The notes under the pieces were generated by a model that was given only the letters and a program-made list of their open reading frames with translations, was not told the DNA's origin and did no database searches. A program made the position numbers and the translations under genes. Below are positions 51,438-59,547 of a stretch of 64,000 nucleotides of DNA, in pieces. The stretch is from Allobosea lupini (GTDB lineage Bacteria > Pseudomonadota > Alphaproteobacteria > Rhizobiales > Beijerinckiaceae). Positions within the stretch are counted from its first letter, which is position 1, and each line of letters starts with the position of its first letter. The stretch lies in NCBI RefSeq assembly GCF_900109525.1, contig NZ_FOAN01000006.1:124001-188000 (forward strand), read 5' to 3'.

Positions 51438-52325
51438 ATGCTGACGCGTCGCCTGTTCGTCACTGCCGGCGCCTGCGCCCTGGCCTCATCGGCCCTGGCG
51501 CAGGTCGTGGCGACGCTCGGCTCCGGCGAGGAGACGCTGACCGTCCTAAGCGACGGCAGCTTCGAATTGCCGCTGTCGATGCTGGCGCGCGACATCGCAC
51601 CGGCCGAGCTCGCCGCGCAGGCGAAGCAGAGCGGGCCGACACGCTCGGTCCTCAACGTCACCTGCCTGCAGCGCGGCAAGGACGTCGTCCTGTTCGATTG
51701 CGGCTCGGGCGCGAACTTCCTCGCCGGCTCGGGCAAGCTCGCCGAGAGCCTGAAGACGGCCGGGATCGAGCCCGACGCGGTGACGCATGTGCTGTTCACC
51801 CATCTCCACCCCGACCATTTCTGGGGCGCGCTCGACGAGTTCGACAGCCCGCTCTTTCCCAATGCCCGCTGGCTCGTCGCCGCGCCCGAGATCGGCTTCT
51901 GGACCGATCCCAAGGTCTATGAGCGCCTGCCTGAAGACCGGCACGCCTTCGCCGCCGGGGCACAGCGCATCGCCAAGGAACTCGGCGACAAGCTCGAGCG
52001 GCTGGAGCCCGGCCGCGAGTGGCTGCCCGGCATCGAGGCGGTGGCGACGCCCGGCCACACGCCCGGCCATGTCTCCTTCGCGTTAAAGGCGGCCGGCGGT
52101 CCGGTCATGGTGCTGGGCGATGCGCTGACGCATCCGCTGATCTCGTTCGCGCGGCCGGACTGGCGCCCGGCTTCCGACCACGACGCCGATCTCGCCGTCG
52201 TAACGCGGCGCAAGCTGCTCGACCGGCTTGCCCAGGAAAAGGGGCAGATCATCGGCTACCATCTGCCCGGTGCGGTCGGACGGGTCGAGCAGCAGGGCAC
52301 CGCCTACCGCTTCGTCTCAACCTGA
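51438..52325 (+). CDS. Exported MBL-fold metallohydrolase (SoxH-like)
   Basis: A 295-residue protein with a Tat-like signal (MLTRRLFVTAGACALA) and the metallo-beta-lactamase motif HLHPDH (His122, His124, Asp126, His127), then ATPGHTPGHVSF and LGDALTH, and a terminal GYHLPG. It probably binds one or two metal ions in the periplasm. Its placement in the soxAX operon resembles soxH of Paracoccus, which is dispensable for thiosulfate oxidation; a thiol-ester or persulfide hydrolase role is possible. ATG 51438 has GGAG 6 nt before it; a TTG at 51423 is in frame but less likely. Confidence 0.88.
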   Translation: MLTRRLFVTAGACALASSALAQVVATLGSGEETLTVLSDGSFELPLSMLARDIAPAELAAQAKQSGPTRSVLNVTCLQRGKDVVLFDCGSGANFLAGSGKLAESLKTAGIEPDAVTHVLFTHLHPDHFWGALDEFDSPLFPNARWLVAAPEIGFWTDPKVYERLPEDRHAFAAGAQRIAKELGDKLERLEPGREWLPGIEAVATPGHTPGHVSFALKAAGGPVMVLGDALTHPLISFARPDWRPASDHDADLAVVTRRKLLDRLAQEKGQIIGYHLPGAVGRVEQQGTAYRFVST

Positions 52326-52335
52326 TCGCAGGCCG

Positions 52336-53409
52336 TCAGCCGCGCTGCCACAGCCCCCTGATCGAGCCTTCGACCAGGAAAGCTATGCCGATCCGCGCGC
52401 CGATCATCATGCCCGCGACCGCCAGCGGCCAGGACAGCGCCATCATCGAGCCGGCAGAGATGCCCTGTCCGATCGTGCAGCCACCGGCGAGCACGCCGCC
52501 GCCGCCCATCAGCACGGCGCCGAGGAGATGGCGGCGCATCTCGCGGTCGTCGTCGAAGGCTTCCCAACGGAATTCCCGGTCGTAGAGCGCCGACAGGAAC
52601 GAGCCGAGCGTGACGCCGGCCAACGTGCCGATGCCGAATTCGAGCAGAACCGAGGGCGCGCTCAGCACGGCATAGAGCGCCCGGCCGACCGGGGAGACGA
52701 AGGTCAGGCTCTGCGCCCGCGGCACGGTCTCGAAGGCATCGACGGCGATGCCGGTCACCCACCAGCCGGCGACGACGGCGAGGCCGAGCGTCAAGCCCGC
52801 CAGCAGCAGGCGTGGCGAGCGGCGCAGGCGCGGGTCGAGCGCAACGATGGCGATCAGGACGATGGCCCCGACAGCAGTGATCAGGACACGTGCGGCCGGA
52901 GCGCCGAGATAGGTCAGGATGCCGGCGAGATCGCCCTTGAGGCCGCCGGGCAGCGGCCAGTAGACTTTCTCCAGCACCTCGATCCGGATCGGGGCCAACA
53001 TGCCGCGCAGCGTCGCATAGGCGACCGCGCCGAACACCATCATTACGATCAGGCTGCGCAGGTCGCCCGAGCCGAGCCGGATCAGCGAGCCGAAGCCGCA
53101 GGTGCCGACCAGCGCCATGCCGAGACCGAACAAGGTGCTGCCGACGAGGATCGACAGCCAGGGCAAGGCGGCCTGGACATAGGTGGAATTGGCGGGGTCG
53201 AGCAGATTGAGTCCGATCAGCGCCTGCGTGCCGATCAGTGCGATCGCGAGCGCAAGGCCAAAAATCCTGAGGCGGCGGGTGTCGCCGCCCATCCAGGCAT
53301 CCTCGACCGCACCGAAAGAGCAAAGGCGCGCGCGGCGGACGGTGAAGCCGCAGGCGGCGCCGACGGCGACACCAGCCAGTGCCGCGCCCCAGGCCGGCAG
53401 CTCGATCAT
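52336..53409 (-). CDS. YeeE/YedE family sulfur transporter (TsuA/SoxT-like)
   Basis: A 357-residue membrane protein with about nine helices and two repeats of the sulf_transp domain. Conserved Cys occur in GAACGFTVRRARLCSFGA, GTCGFGSLIRLGSG and GGCTIGQGISAGS; these line the thiosulfate path in TsuA. It lies in the soxR-proximal leftward operon, 28 nt after the ArsR gene on the same strand. The likely role is import of thiosulfate or another sulfur species into the cytoplasm, possibly for signalling to SoxR. It converges on the MBL gene with a 10-nt gap. Confidence 0.9.
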   Translation of the reverse strand: MIELPAWGAALAGVAVGAACGFTVRRARLCSFGAVEDAWMGGDTRRLRIFGLALAIALIGTQALIGLNLLDPANSTYVQAALPWLSILVGSTLFGLGMALVGTCGFGSLIRLGSGDLRSLIVMMVFGAVAYATLRGMLAPIRIEVLEKVYWPLPGGLKGDLAGILTYLGAPAARVLITAVGAIVLIAIVALDPRLRRSPRLLLAGLTLGLAVVAGWWVTGIAVDAFETVPRAQSLTFVSPVGRALYAVLSAPSVLLEFGIGTLAGVTLGSFLSALYDREFRWEAFDDDREMRRHLLGAVLMGGGGVLAGGCTIGQGISAGSMMALSWPLAVAGMMIGARIGIAFLVEGSIRGLWQRG

Positions 53410-53437
53410 GGCAATCGCCGCTGGCCGCTATTGGCGC

Positions 53438-53818
53438 TCACGATTTGCCGGCTTCGGGTCCTGGCGGATTGCAGAAGATGTCGTAGATCACGGCGATGAC
53501 GCGCCGGACATCGTCGCTGGCGAGGCTGTAATAGATCGCCTTGCCGTCGCGGCGGGTGGTGACGAGCTGGTCGAGGCGCAGGCGCGCGAGCTGCTGCGAG
53601 ACCATGGGCTGGCGCAGCGAGAGCAGGTTCTCCAGCTCGGTGACCGTCCGCTCGCGCTCGGCCAGCAGGCAGAGCAGCAGCAAGCGGTTCTCATGCGAGA
53701 GCGCTTTCAGGAAATCGCTGGCCTTGCGGGCCTTGCGCATCAGCTGGTCGAGCTCGGGCGAGAACTCGGCGCCGTCGCGCAGTTCGGTTTCGAGCGCTTT
53801 CGAGACGATCGCGGTCAT
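53438..53818 (-). CDS. soxR: ArsR family sulfur-responsive repressor (SoxR/BigR-like)
   Basis: A 126-residue winged-helix regulator. It contains LSHENRLLLLCLLAERERTV and LRQPMVSQQLARLRLDQLV for DNA recognition, then the wing GKAIYYSLAS. Two cysteines, Cys50 and Cys116, are at the positions expected for SqrR/BigR/SoxR proteins, which sense reactive sulfur by a tetrasulfide or disulfide bridge. It overlaps the soxS-like gene by 4 nt (ATGA) and precedes the YeeE gene. It probably represses the sox promoters at 49795-49965 and 54232-54299. Confidence 0.9.
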   Translation of the reverse strand: MTAIVSKALETELRDGAEFSPELDQLMRKARKASDFLKALSHENRLLLLCLLAERERTVTELENLLSLRQPMVSQQLARLRLDQLVTTRRDGKAIYYSLASDDVRRVIAVIYDIFCNPPGPEAGKS

Positions 53819-54231
53819 TGGGTCTGTGCGCCTGATCGTTGAACCTGAGGAGTCTCAATGACAGCAACCAGCCGCCCGAGCAAACCCCAGAACATGTCGT
53901 CGTTGAGATAGCCGGTGATCCGGCCGACTTCCTGGCCCTCCTCCATCAGCACGAAGGTCGGCGTCGCGATCACCGGCTCGCGCAAGCCCTCGCCCCGCAC
54001 GCCGCCGGCCGGCAGGTCGACCCGCCGCAGCGGCGCCGCCTTGCCTTCGGGCGTCCTGGCATAGACCGGCGCGGCCTCGCGCTCGAAGCGCAAGCAGAAC
54101 GGGCAGCCATTGCGCGTGTACATTACGAGCTCGGCTCCGAAGGCTGGCCGCGACAGGGCCGGCAGCGAGAACAATAGCGACAACGTGAACGCTGCGGCGA
54201 GCCCCGCCCGATATCTGCCGCTTGCAATCAT
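53815..54231 (-). CDS. soxS: SoxS-like periplasmic thioredoxin-fold protein
   Basis: A 138-residue protein with a signal peptide (AAAFTLSLLFSLPAL) and a thioredoxin-like active site CPFC (43-46) in VMYTRNGCPFCLRFE. The cis-Pro lies in IATPTFVLMEEGQEV. In Paracoccus, SoxS reductively maintains or reactivates SoxYZ. It is the first gene of the leftward soxS-soxR-yeeE operon and shares a 68-bp divergent region with soxW. Confidence 0.88.
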   Translation of the reverse strand: MIASGRYRAGLAAAFTLSLLFSLPALSRPAFGAELVMYTRNGCPFCLRFEREAAPVYARTPEGKAAPLRRVDLPAGGVRGEGLREPVIATPTFVLMEEGQEVGRITGYLNDDMFWGLLGRLVAVIETPQVQRSGAQTQ

Positions 54232-54246
54232 TCGCCGAACATAGTC

Positions 54247-54264
54247 GTATTCATATGTTTATAC
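54247..54264. promoter_or_regulatory. Imperfect dyad between soxS and soxW
   Basis: GTAT-TCATATGTTT-ATAC has outer 4-bp arms that are perfect and a partly symmetric AT-rich centre with CATATG. It lies 16 nt from the soxS start and 36 nt from the soxW start, in the only regulatory region for both. It is a candidate SoxR site, but it does not match the ATTC-N8-GAAT pattern. Confidence 0.35.
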
Positions 54265-54299
54265 CAGAGCCTGATGAAGCTCGGCGCGGAGGCGACGCC

Positions 54300-54818
54300 A
54301 TGATCACACGACGCAGCCTGCTGGCGAGCGCGGTGCTGGCAATGTCGGCGGCGCCGAGTTTCGCCAAGGCCAAGCTCGGCGAGGACGGGCTCTACCAGGA
54401 GGACTGGTATGTCGAGAGCTTTCTCGACCTCGCCGAGGACCTGACCAATGCGAACCAGGCCGGCAAGCGCTTCGCGATCCTCTGGGGCCTGCGCAACTGC
54501 CCGGCCTGCCGGCGCATGCACCAAGTTCATCTCGCCGACCCCGCCATCGAGACTTATATCCGCGACAATTTCGCGGTGCTGCACCTCAACATTCTCGGCG
54601 CCCGCGAGGTCACCGATTTCGGCGGGGGCAAGCTGACCGAGAAGGCGCTGGCGAAGCACTACGGCATCGAGGGCACGCCGGCGATCCAGTTCTTCCCGAC
54701 CAGCGCCGTCGGGCTCGCGGCGAAGCCGCCAAGGGAGCGCGAGGTCGCGCGCATGGCCTCGCTGCTGGAGCCGCAGGCCTTCATCGCCCAGTTCCGCGCT
54801 GTCAGGAACGGCGTGTGA
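54300..54818 (+). CDS. soxW: SoxW-like periplasmic thioredoxin
   Basis: A 172-residue protein with a signal peptide (TRRSLLASAVLAMSAAPS) and the active site CPAC (67-70) in WGLRNCPACRRMH. The cis-Pro lies in IEGTPAIQFFPT. The DWYVESFLDLAEDLTNANQA start is typical of SoxW/thioredoxin_2 proteins in sox clusters. SoxW is thought to pass electrons from CcdA/SoxV to Sox components. It is divergent from soxS and converges with the ChrA-like genes. Confidence 0.88.
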   Translation: MITRRSLLASAVLAMSAAPSFAKAKLGEDGLYQEDWYVESFLDLAEDLTNANQAGKRFAILWGLRNCPACRRMHQVHLADPAIETYIRDNFAVLHLNILGAREVTDFGGGKLTEKALAKHYGIEGTPAIQFFPTSAVGLAAKPPREREVARMASLLEPQAFIAQFRAVRNGV

Positions 54819-54836
54819 AACCGGACGCCCGGCCGC

Positions 54837-55373
54837 CTAGACCAGCGCCAGCATGTGCAGGCCAATGAAGCAGCCGGCCCCGGCTCCGATCAGCAGCAGC
54901 GGGTTGACCGGCGTCAGCATCAGGAGCGCGGTCGAAAGCAAGGCGAGACCGCGCGCGAACCAGCCGCCGTCGAGCGCCTGGATCAGGACATAGCTCGCCG
55001 CCAGGATCATCCCGGCCGCGACCGGCCGCAGGCCCGTCTCCAGCGCCGTGAGGATGCGGGCGCCCTGATAGCGCGACCACAGGCTGGTCACCGCATAGAT
55101 CAGCACCGCCGTCGGCCCGAAGATGCCGACCGTCGCGGCGAGCGCCCCCCAGAAGCCGGCGATCTGCCAGCCGATCAGAGTCGCCAGCAGCGAACCCGGC
55201 CCGGGCGCCAGCCGGGCGATGGCGAAGGCGTCGACGAATTGCGAGGCGCTCAGCCAGTGGTTCACGTCGACGATCTGGCGGTGCATGTCGGCGATCGCGC
55301 TCTGGCCGCCGCCGATCGTGACCAGCGACAGCGGCAGGAAGACGAGGAGGATGCTGAAGGCGGTGGGCGGCAT
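54837..55373 (-). CDS. Chromate transporter half-protein (short-chain CHR, ChrA-like)
   Basis: A 178-residue membrane protein with five to six helices and the CHR domain signature: LVTIGGGQSAIADMHRQIVD, FAIARLAPGPGSLLATLIGW and GALAATVGIFGPTAVLIYAV. It carries one CHR domain and works as a pair with the upstream gene (11-nt gap), as in short-chain CHR heterodimers. Known CHR proteins export chromate or act as sulfate/chromate antiporters. Inside a sox locus, sulfate or sulfite export is a sensible alternative. Confidence 0.9.
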   Translation of the reverse strand: MPPTAFSILLVFLPLSLVTIGGGQSAIADMHRQIVDVNHWLSASQFVDAFAIARLAPGPGSLLATLIGWQIAGFWGALAATVGIFGPTAVLIYAVTSLWSRYQGARILTALETGLRPVAAGMILAASYVLIQALDGGWFARGLALLSTALLMLTPVNPLLLIGAGAGCFIGLHMLALV

Positions 55374-55384
55374 CGCTGGCCTCT

Positions 55385-55933
55385 TCAGGCCTGATGATAG
55401 GCCACGGCGACGCTGAGCGAGCCGATGCCGAGCACCGTCCAGAGCAGCGGCCAGTGCAGGACCACGACAGCGATGAAGGTCGCGGCCATGACGGCGAGCG
55501 GGAAGATTCGCCGCGGCACGCGCCGCGCCGCCGTCAGCCCCATCGCCAGCGACAGGCCGATCGCCGCGGCGGCCGCGCCGTCGAGCGCGACATGGCTGAG
55601 CTCGTAGCCGGAGATCCAGGCGAAGGCGCTGCCGATCAGGACGATGACGATCGCGGCCGGGACGACGATGCCGAGCCAGGAGGCGGCGGCCCCGGCCCGC
55701 CCGGCCAGTCTATAGCCGATCCAGATCGCCATATTGGTGACGTTGACGCCGGGCAGCGCCTGCGCGATCGAGAGGCCGTTCAGGAAATCCTCCTCGCTCA
55801 GCAGGCGGCGGCGCTGCACGAACTCCCGCAGCATCCAGCCGCTGAGCCCGCCGCCGAAGCTGGTCAGGCCGATGCGGGCGAATATCAGGAAGAGTTGCAG
55901 CGGCGTTGGCCGCGGGACGTCTGGCTCGGACAT
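55385..55933 (-). CDS. Chromate transporter half-protein (short-chain CHR, ChrA-like)
   Basis: A 182-residue membrane protein with one CHR domain: LTSFGGGLSGWMLREFVQRR, FLNGLSIAQALPGVNVTNMA and ASWLGIVVPAAIVIVLIGSA. The first motif differs from its partner, as expected for the N-terminal-type half. ATG 55933 gives the standard start (SEPDVPRPTPLQLFLIFARI); longer frames are non-coding. It is transcribed before the other half and is divergent from the HMA gene at 56129. Confidence 0.9.
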   Translation of the reverse strand: MSEPDVPRPTPLQLFLIFARIGLTSFGGGLSGWMLREFVQRRRLLSEEDFLNGLSIAQALPGVNVTNMAIWIGYRLAGRAGAAASWLGIVVPAAIVIVLIGSAFAWISGYELSHVALDGAAAAAIGLSLAMGLTAARRVPRRIFPLAVMAATFIAVVVLHWPLLWTVLGIGSLSVAVAYHQA

Positions 55934-56128
55934 GGGCGTTCGTGGCAGCCTCGTCTTTCCCGCGAACAATGCAGGCTTTGCGCCGCCCGGCCAGCCCCAT
56001 GCTGCATATCCGGCATGAGCGCCACGGCGTGTCGCCGGCGCCGGCAAGAAAAGCGCGAAAGGCGCTTGACCTTGCCATCGTTGGAAGGTGCAGAGTGCGC
56101 CAATCACCAGTCGAAGGACTTTGCCGCC

Positions 56129-56395
56129 ATGTGCTCCTGCCAGCAGCATTCGACCACCGCCTCAGCTGTCACACCCACCCCCGGCGGTGCGGTCAGCTTT
56201 CGCGTCGAGGATATGGCCTGCGGCCATTGCGCCGGCGCGATCAAGCAGGCGGTCGAGGGCAAGGTCCCCGGCACTTCCGTTACCGCCGATCCCGGCTCGA
56301 AGTTGGTCAGCGTTGAGGGCAGCGCCGATGTCGCCGCGATCAGGTCGGCCATCAGCACGGCCGGTTATACGCCGGGCGAGGAACTGGTCGATTGA
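56129..56395 (+). CDS. Small heavy-metal-associated (HMA) domain protein
   Basis: An 88-residue soluble protein. Residues 22-86 form an HMA domain with the MACGHC motif (Cys31, Cys34) that binds Cu(I) or Zn. A short N-terminal leader has CSC and a His (Cys2, Cys4, His7), a second potential metal site, joined by a Thr/Pro linker. It resembles CopZ-type copper chaperones. GAAGGAC lies upstream of ATG 56129. It is 8 nt before the DUF411 gene, so the two are probably one operon for copper handling. Confidence 0.85.
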   Translation: MCSCQQHSTTASAVTPTPGGAVSFRVEDMACGHCAGAIKQAVEGKVPGTSVTADPGSKLVSVEGSADVAAIRSAISTAGYTPGEELVD

Positions 56396-56403
56396 GGCGG
56401 AGC

Positions 56404-56883
56404 ATGGCGAACGAGCTCACCCTCTCCCGCCGCGCACTGCTGTTCGGCGCCGCCGCATTCGCGCTGCCGCGACCGGCTGATGCCGCCGAGGCGCTGCCGA
56501 AGATGGTCGTGACGCGCGATCCGAACTGCGGCTGCTGCGGCAACTGGGTCAAGCATGTGCAGGCGGCCGGCTTCCCGGTCGAGGTGGTCGAGGTCGCGGA
56601 CGTCGCGCCGCTCAAGCTGAAGCTCGGCGTGCCCGATGCGCTCGCCTCCTGCCACACCGCCGAGATCGGCGGCTATGTGCTGGAGGGCCATGTTCCGGCG
56701 CAGGCGATCAAGCGCCTGCTTGCCGAGCGTCCGAAGGTGATCGGCCTCGCCGTCGCCGGCATGCCCGTCGGTTCGCCCGGCATGGAAGTGCCGGGTCAGG
56801 CGCCCGACATTTATGACGTCGTGGTCTTCTCGGCCGGCCGGCAGAACGTCTTCGCGCGCTATCGCGGATCACAGCCGATCTGA
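56404..56883 (+). CDS. DUF411 metal-binding protein (CopG-like)
   Basis: A 159-residue protein with a Tat-like signal (LSRRALLFGAAAFALP, cleavage near ADAAE) and the DUF411 core: DPNCGCCGNWVKHVQAAGFP (Cys42, Cys44, Cys45), SCHTAEIGGYVLEGHVPAQA and PGMEVPGQAPDIYDV. DUF411 proteins are periplasmic and often lie in copper or silver resistance loci. GGCGGAG precedes ATG 56404. It follows the HMA gene by 8 nt. The CGCC and CH sites could hold Cu(I). Confidence 0.9.
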   Translation: MANELTLSRRALLFGAAAFALPRPADAAEALPKMVVTRDPNCGCCGNWVKHVQAAGFPVEVVEVADVAPLKLKLGVPDALASCHTAEIGGYVLEGHVPAQAIKRLLAERPKVIGLAVAGMPVGSPGMEVPGQAPDIYDVVVFSAGRQNVFARYRGSQPI

Positions 56884-56911
56884 CGATCCTCACGCCAGCG
56901 AACGGACGGTC

Positions 56912-57838
56912 CTAGCCGCCTGGATCGGCTCGCTGCTGATTGCGAAACAGCTCCAGGATGACCTCCCGCGCCCAGCGCAGCATCGCGTTCTGGGCATGCC
57001 GCCGGCTCCAGTGCAGCGCGACGCTGAAATCGCGCTGCGGCAGCGCCGGCTCGAGCAGGGCGAAGGCGCCGAGCGGCTCGAGGTGCAGGCCGATCTGGCG
57101 CGGCATCAGCACGGCGAGGTCGGTAGCGCGGATGATCGGCGGCAGCGCCATGAAGCTGGAGACGACCAGCCGGATGCGCGGGTCGAGATGCAGCATCTCC
57201 AGCATGCGCTGCGTCTGGGCATGCGAGCGCACCGCAACGAAGTCGAGCTTCGCGATATCGTCGGCGCTCAAGGCGCCGTCGACCGCCCGTTGCGTCACCG
57301 GATGGTCGGCGCGCACGAAGACCTGGTAGCGATCGCTCAGCATTTCCGCATGGGCGGTGCCGCCCACGGTCGGCAGGAAGCCGAGCGCGAAATGCAGCTG
57401 GCCGTTGTCCAGCGCCTCGGAGATCGCCTCATGCGGCCAGGCGCGCGCGACAATGCGCAGGTTCGGCGCGATCTCGCGAAAGGTCGTCATCAGCGGCGGC
57501 AGGAAGCGGCCCTCGCCGATATCGCTGAGATGCAGGCGCAATTCGGCATCCGTCGTAGCAGGGTCGAAACGCTCGCCTTCGTTGAGGCCGGCTTCCAGCA
57601 GGGCCAGCCCCGCCTGGACCGAATGCGCGAGACGCTCGGAGCGGGCGGTCGGCCTGACGCCGCCGGCCCCGCGCTCGAACAGCGGATCGCGCAGCAGCAG
57701 CCGCAGCCGCGTCAGCGCCTGGCTCGTCGCCGGTTGCGAAAGGCCGAGCTCTTCGGCCGCGCGGCTGACATTGCGGGTGCGGTACACCGCGTCGAACAGC
57801 CTCAGCAGGTTCAGGTCGATCGCATCGATATTCGCCAT
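56912..57838 (-). CDS. LysR family transcriptional regulator
   Basis: A 308-residue LysR-type regulator. The HTH reads IDLNLLRLFDAVYRTRNVSR, then AAEELGLSQPATSQALTRLR, and the effector domain (LHLSDIGEGRFLPPLMTTFR, LHFALGFLPTVGG) fits the NodD/LinR/nahR-like aromatic-responsive group. ATG 57838 is chosen by homology; an in-frame start at 57862 is possible. It diverges from the benzoylformate decarboxylase operon with 79 nt between starts and is the likely activator of it. Confidence 0.9.
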   Translation of the reverse strand: MANIDAIDLNLLRLFDAVYRTRNVSRAAEELGLSQPATSQALTRLRLLLRDPLFERGAGGVRPTARSERLAHSVQAGLALLEAGLNEGERFDPATTDAELRLHLSDIGEGRFLPPLMTTFREIAPNLRIVARAWPHEAISEALDNGQLHFALGFLPTVGGTAHAEMLSDRYQVFVRADHPVTQRAVDGALSADDIAKLDFVAVRSHAQTQRMLEMLHLDPRIRLVVSSFMALPPIIRATDLAVLMPRQIGLHLEPLGAFALLEPALPQRDFSVALHWSRRHAQNAMLRWAREVILELFRNQQRADPGG

Positions 57839-57857
57839 GCGAATAATACTTAGTCGC
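57839..57857. promoter_or_regulatory. Putative LysR-type dyad upstream of mdlC-like operon
   Basis: GCGA-N11-TCGC lies immediately upstream of the lysR start, 60 nt before the mdlC-like ATG. The arm length and the N11 spacing fit the T-N11-A LysR box. It would place the activator next to the divergent promoter. Confidence 0.45.
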
Positions 57858-57917
57858 TTCATCTAATTGAGCAATGGCCAGTGTGCCGCCACAGTGCCTG
57901 CGATCCGAGGGACGCGC

Positions 57918-59531
57918 ATGCCAGCCGACAGCACATCCTCCCCTTCTCGCCCGAGCGTCCGCGACGCCGTGCTCGACCTGCTGCGCCAGCTCAAGATCGA
58001 TACGGTCTTCGGCAATCCCGGCTCGACCGAACTGCCGATGTTCCGCGAGTATCCCGAGGATTTCCGCTATGTGCTCGGCCTGCAGGAAGCGGTCGTGGTC
58101 GGGATGGCCGACGGCTATGCCCAGGCGACGCGCAATGCGGCATTGGTCAACCTGCACTCGGCGGCCGGCGTCGGCCACGCCATGGGCAACATCTTCACGG
58201 CGTTCAAGAACCAGACGCCGCTCCTGATCACCGCCGGCCAGCAGGCACGCTCGATCCTGCCCTTCGACCCGTTCCTCGCCTCGGTGCAGGCGACCGAGCT
58301 CCCGAAGCCTTACGTCAAATGGGCGATCGAGCCGGCGCGCGGCGCCGACCTGCCGCTGGCCCTGGCGCGGGCCTATCACATCGCGATGCAGCCGCCGCGC
58401 GGCCCGGTCTTCATCTCGATCCCGGCCGATGACTGGGACCAGCCGGGCGAACTCGTCATGCCGCGCCGCGTCAGCCAGGCGCTTGCGCCGGCACCGGATG
58501 CGATCGCCGCGATCGCCGAACGCCTCAACGCGAGCAAGCGGCCGGCCTTCGTCGTCGGCGCCGGCGTCGCCCGCGATTTGGCCGTCGCCGATGTCGTCGC
58601 GCTCGCCGAGCGCCATCAGGCCTCGGTCTATGTCCCGCCAATGTGCGCGCGCTGCGGGTTTCCCGAGCGCCATCGCCAGTTCTGCGGCTTCCTGCCGGCG
58701 ATGCGCGAGAAGATCGTCGAGCGCCTGGCACCGCACGACTTCATCCTGGTGTTGGGGGCGCCGGCCTTCACCTATCATGTCGAGGGCAACGGTCCGCACG
58801 TCCCAGAAGGCGCGCAGCTCGCACAGATCGTCGACGATCCGCAGCAGGCCGCCTGGGCGCCGGTCGGCGACAGCGTCATCGCCAGCCTCGACCTCGGCGC
58901 GCGGGCGCTACTGAACGCGAGCGCTCCCGGTAGCGGGCGCGAGGCGGCGCTGTCCCGCCCTGCGCCCCCTGCCCCATTACCCGGCGTGCCGATGTCGGCC
59001 GCCTATGCGCTCTCGGTGATCGACCGGGAGCGTCATGCCGACGACGTCGTGGTCGAGGAGGCGCCGAGCACCCGCTCGACCATCCAGACCTATCTGCCGA
59101 TGAACGGCGCCGACAGCTTCTACACCATGGCGAGCGGCGGTCTCGGCCACAGCATGCCGGCGGCGGTCGGCATCGCCCTGGCACGCCGGCGGATGAAGCT
59201 GCCGGGCCGGGTGATCGCGCTGATCGGCGACGGTTCCAGCCTCTATTCGATCCAGGCGCTCTACAGCGCCGCCCAGCTCGACCTGCCGATGACCTTCCTG
59301 ATCCTCAACAATCGTCGCTATGCGGCGCTTCAGGATTTCGCACCGGTCTTCGGTTACGCGCCGAACGACAAGCCGGCCGGAACCGAATTGCCGGGCCTCG
59401 ATTTCGCGCAATTGGCCGGTGGGCAGGGCGTGTCGGGCGAGCGGGTCGAGCGCCCCGAAGACCTCGCCCCGCGCCTGCGCGCCGCCTTCGCTGCGTCCGG
59501 CCCGAACCTGATCGATATCGTGATCGCCTGA
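57918..59531 (+). CDS. mdlC: Benzoylformate decarboxylase-like ThDP enzyme
   Basis: A 537-residue thiamine diphosphate enzyme. The active-site residues of Pseudomonas MdlC are all present: Ser36 in FGNPGSTELP, Glu57, His80 in LVNLHSAAG and the late His of the FPERHRQF segment. The ThDP motif is GDGSSLYSIQALYSAAQ with LNN. These residues separate it from acetolactate synthase and pyruvate decarboxylase and favour an aryl 2-oxo acid substrate. Decarboxylation yields an aromatic aldehyde for the next gene product. GAGGGA lies before ATG 57918. Confidence 0.88.
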   Translation: MPADSTSSPSRPSVRDAVLDLLRQLKIDTVFGNPGSTELPMFREYPEDFRYVLGLQEAVVVGMADGYAQATRNAALVNLHSAAGVGHAMGNIFTAFKNQTPLLITAGQQARSILPFDPFLASVQATELPKPYVKWAIEPARGADLPLALARAYHIAMQPPRGPVFISIPADDWDQPGELVMPRRVSQALAPAPDAIAAIAERLNASKRPAFVVGAGVARDLAVADVVALAERHQASVYVPPMCARCGFPERHRQFCGFLPAMREKIVERLAPHDFILVLGAPAFTYHVEGNGPHVPEGAQLAQIVDDPQQAAWAPVGDSVIASLDLGARALLNASAPGSGREAALSRPAPPAPLPGVPMSAAYALSVIDRERHADDVVVEEAPSTRSTIQTYLPMNGADSFYTMASGGLGHSMPAAVGIALARRRMKLPGRVIALIGDGSSLYSIQALYSAAQLDLPMTFLILNNRRYAALQDFAPVFGYAPNDKPAGTELPGLDFAQLAGGQGVSGERVERPEDLAPRLRAAFAASGPNLIDIVIA

Positions 59532-59547
59532 TTTGCGAGGCCCAGAG

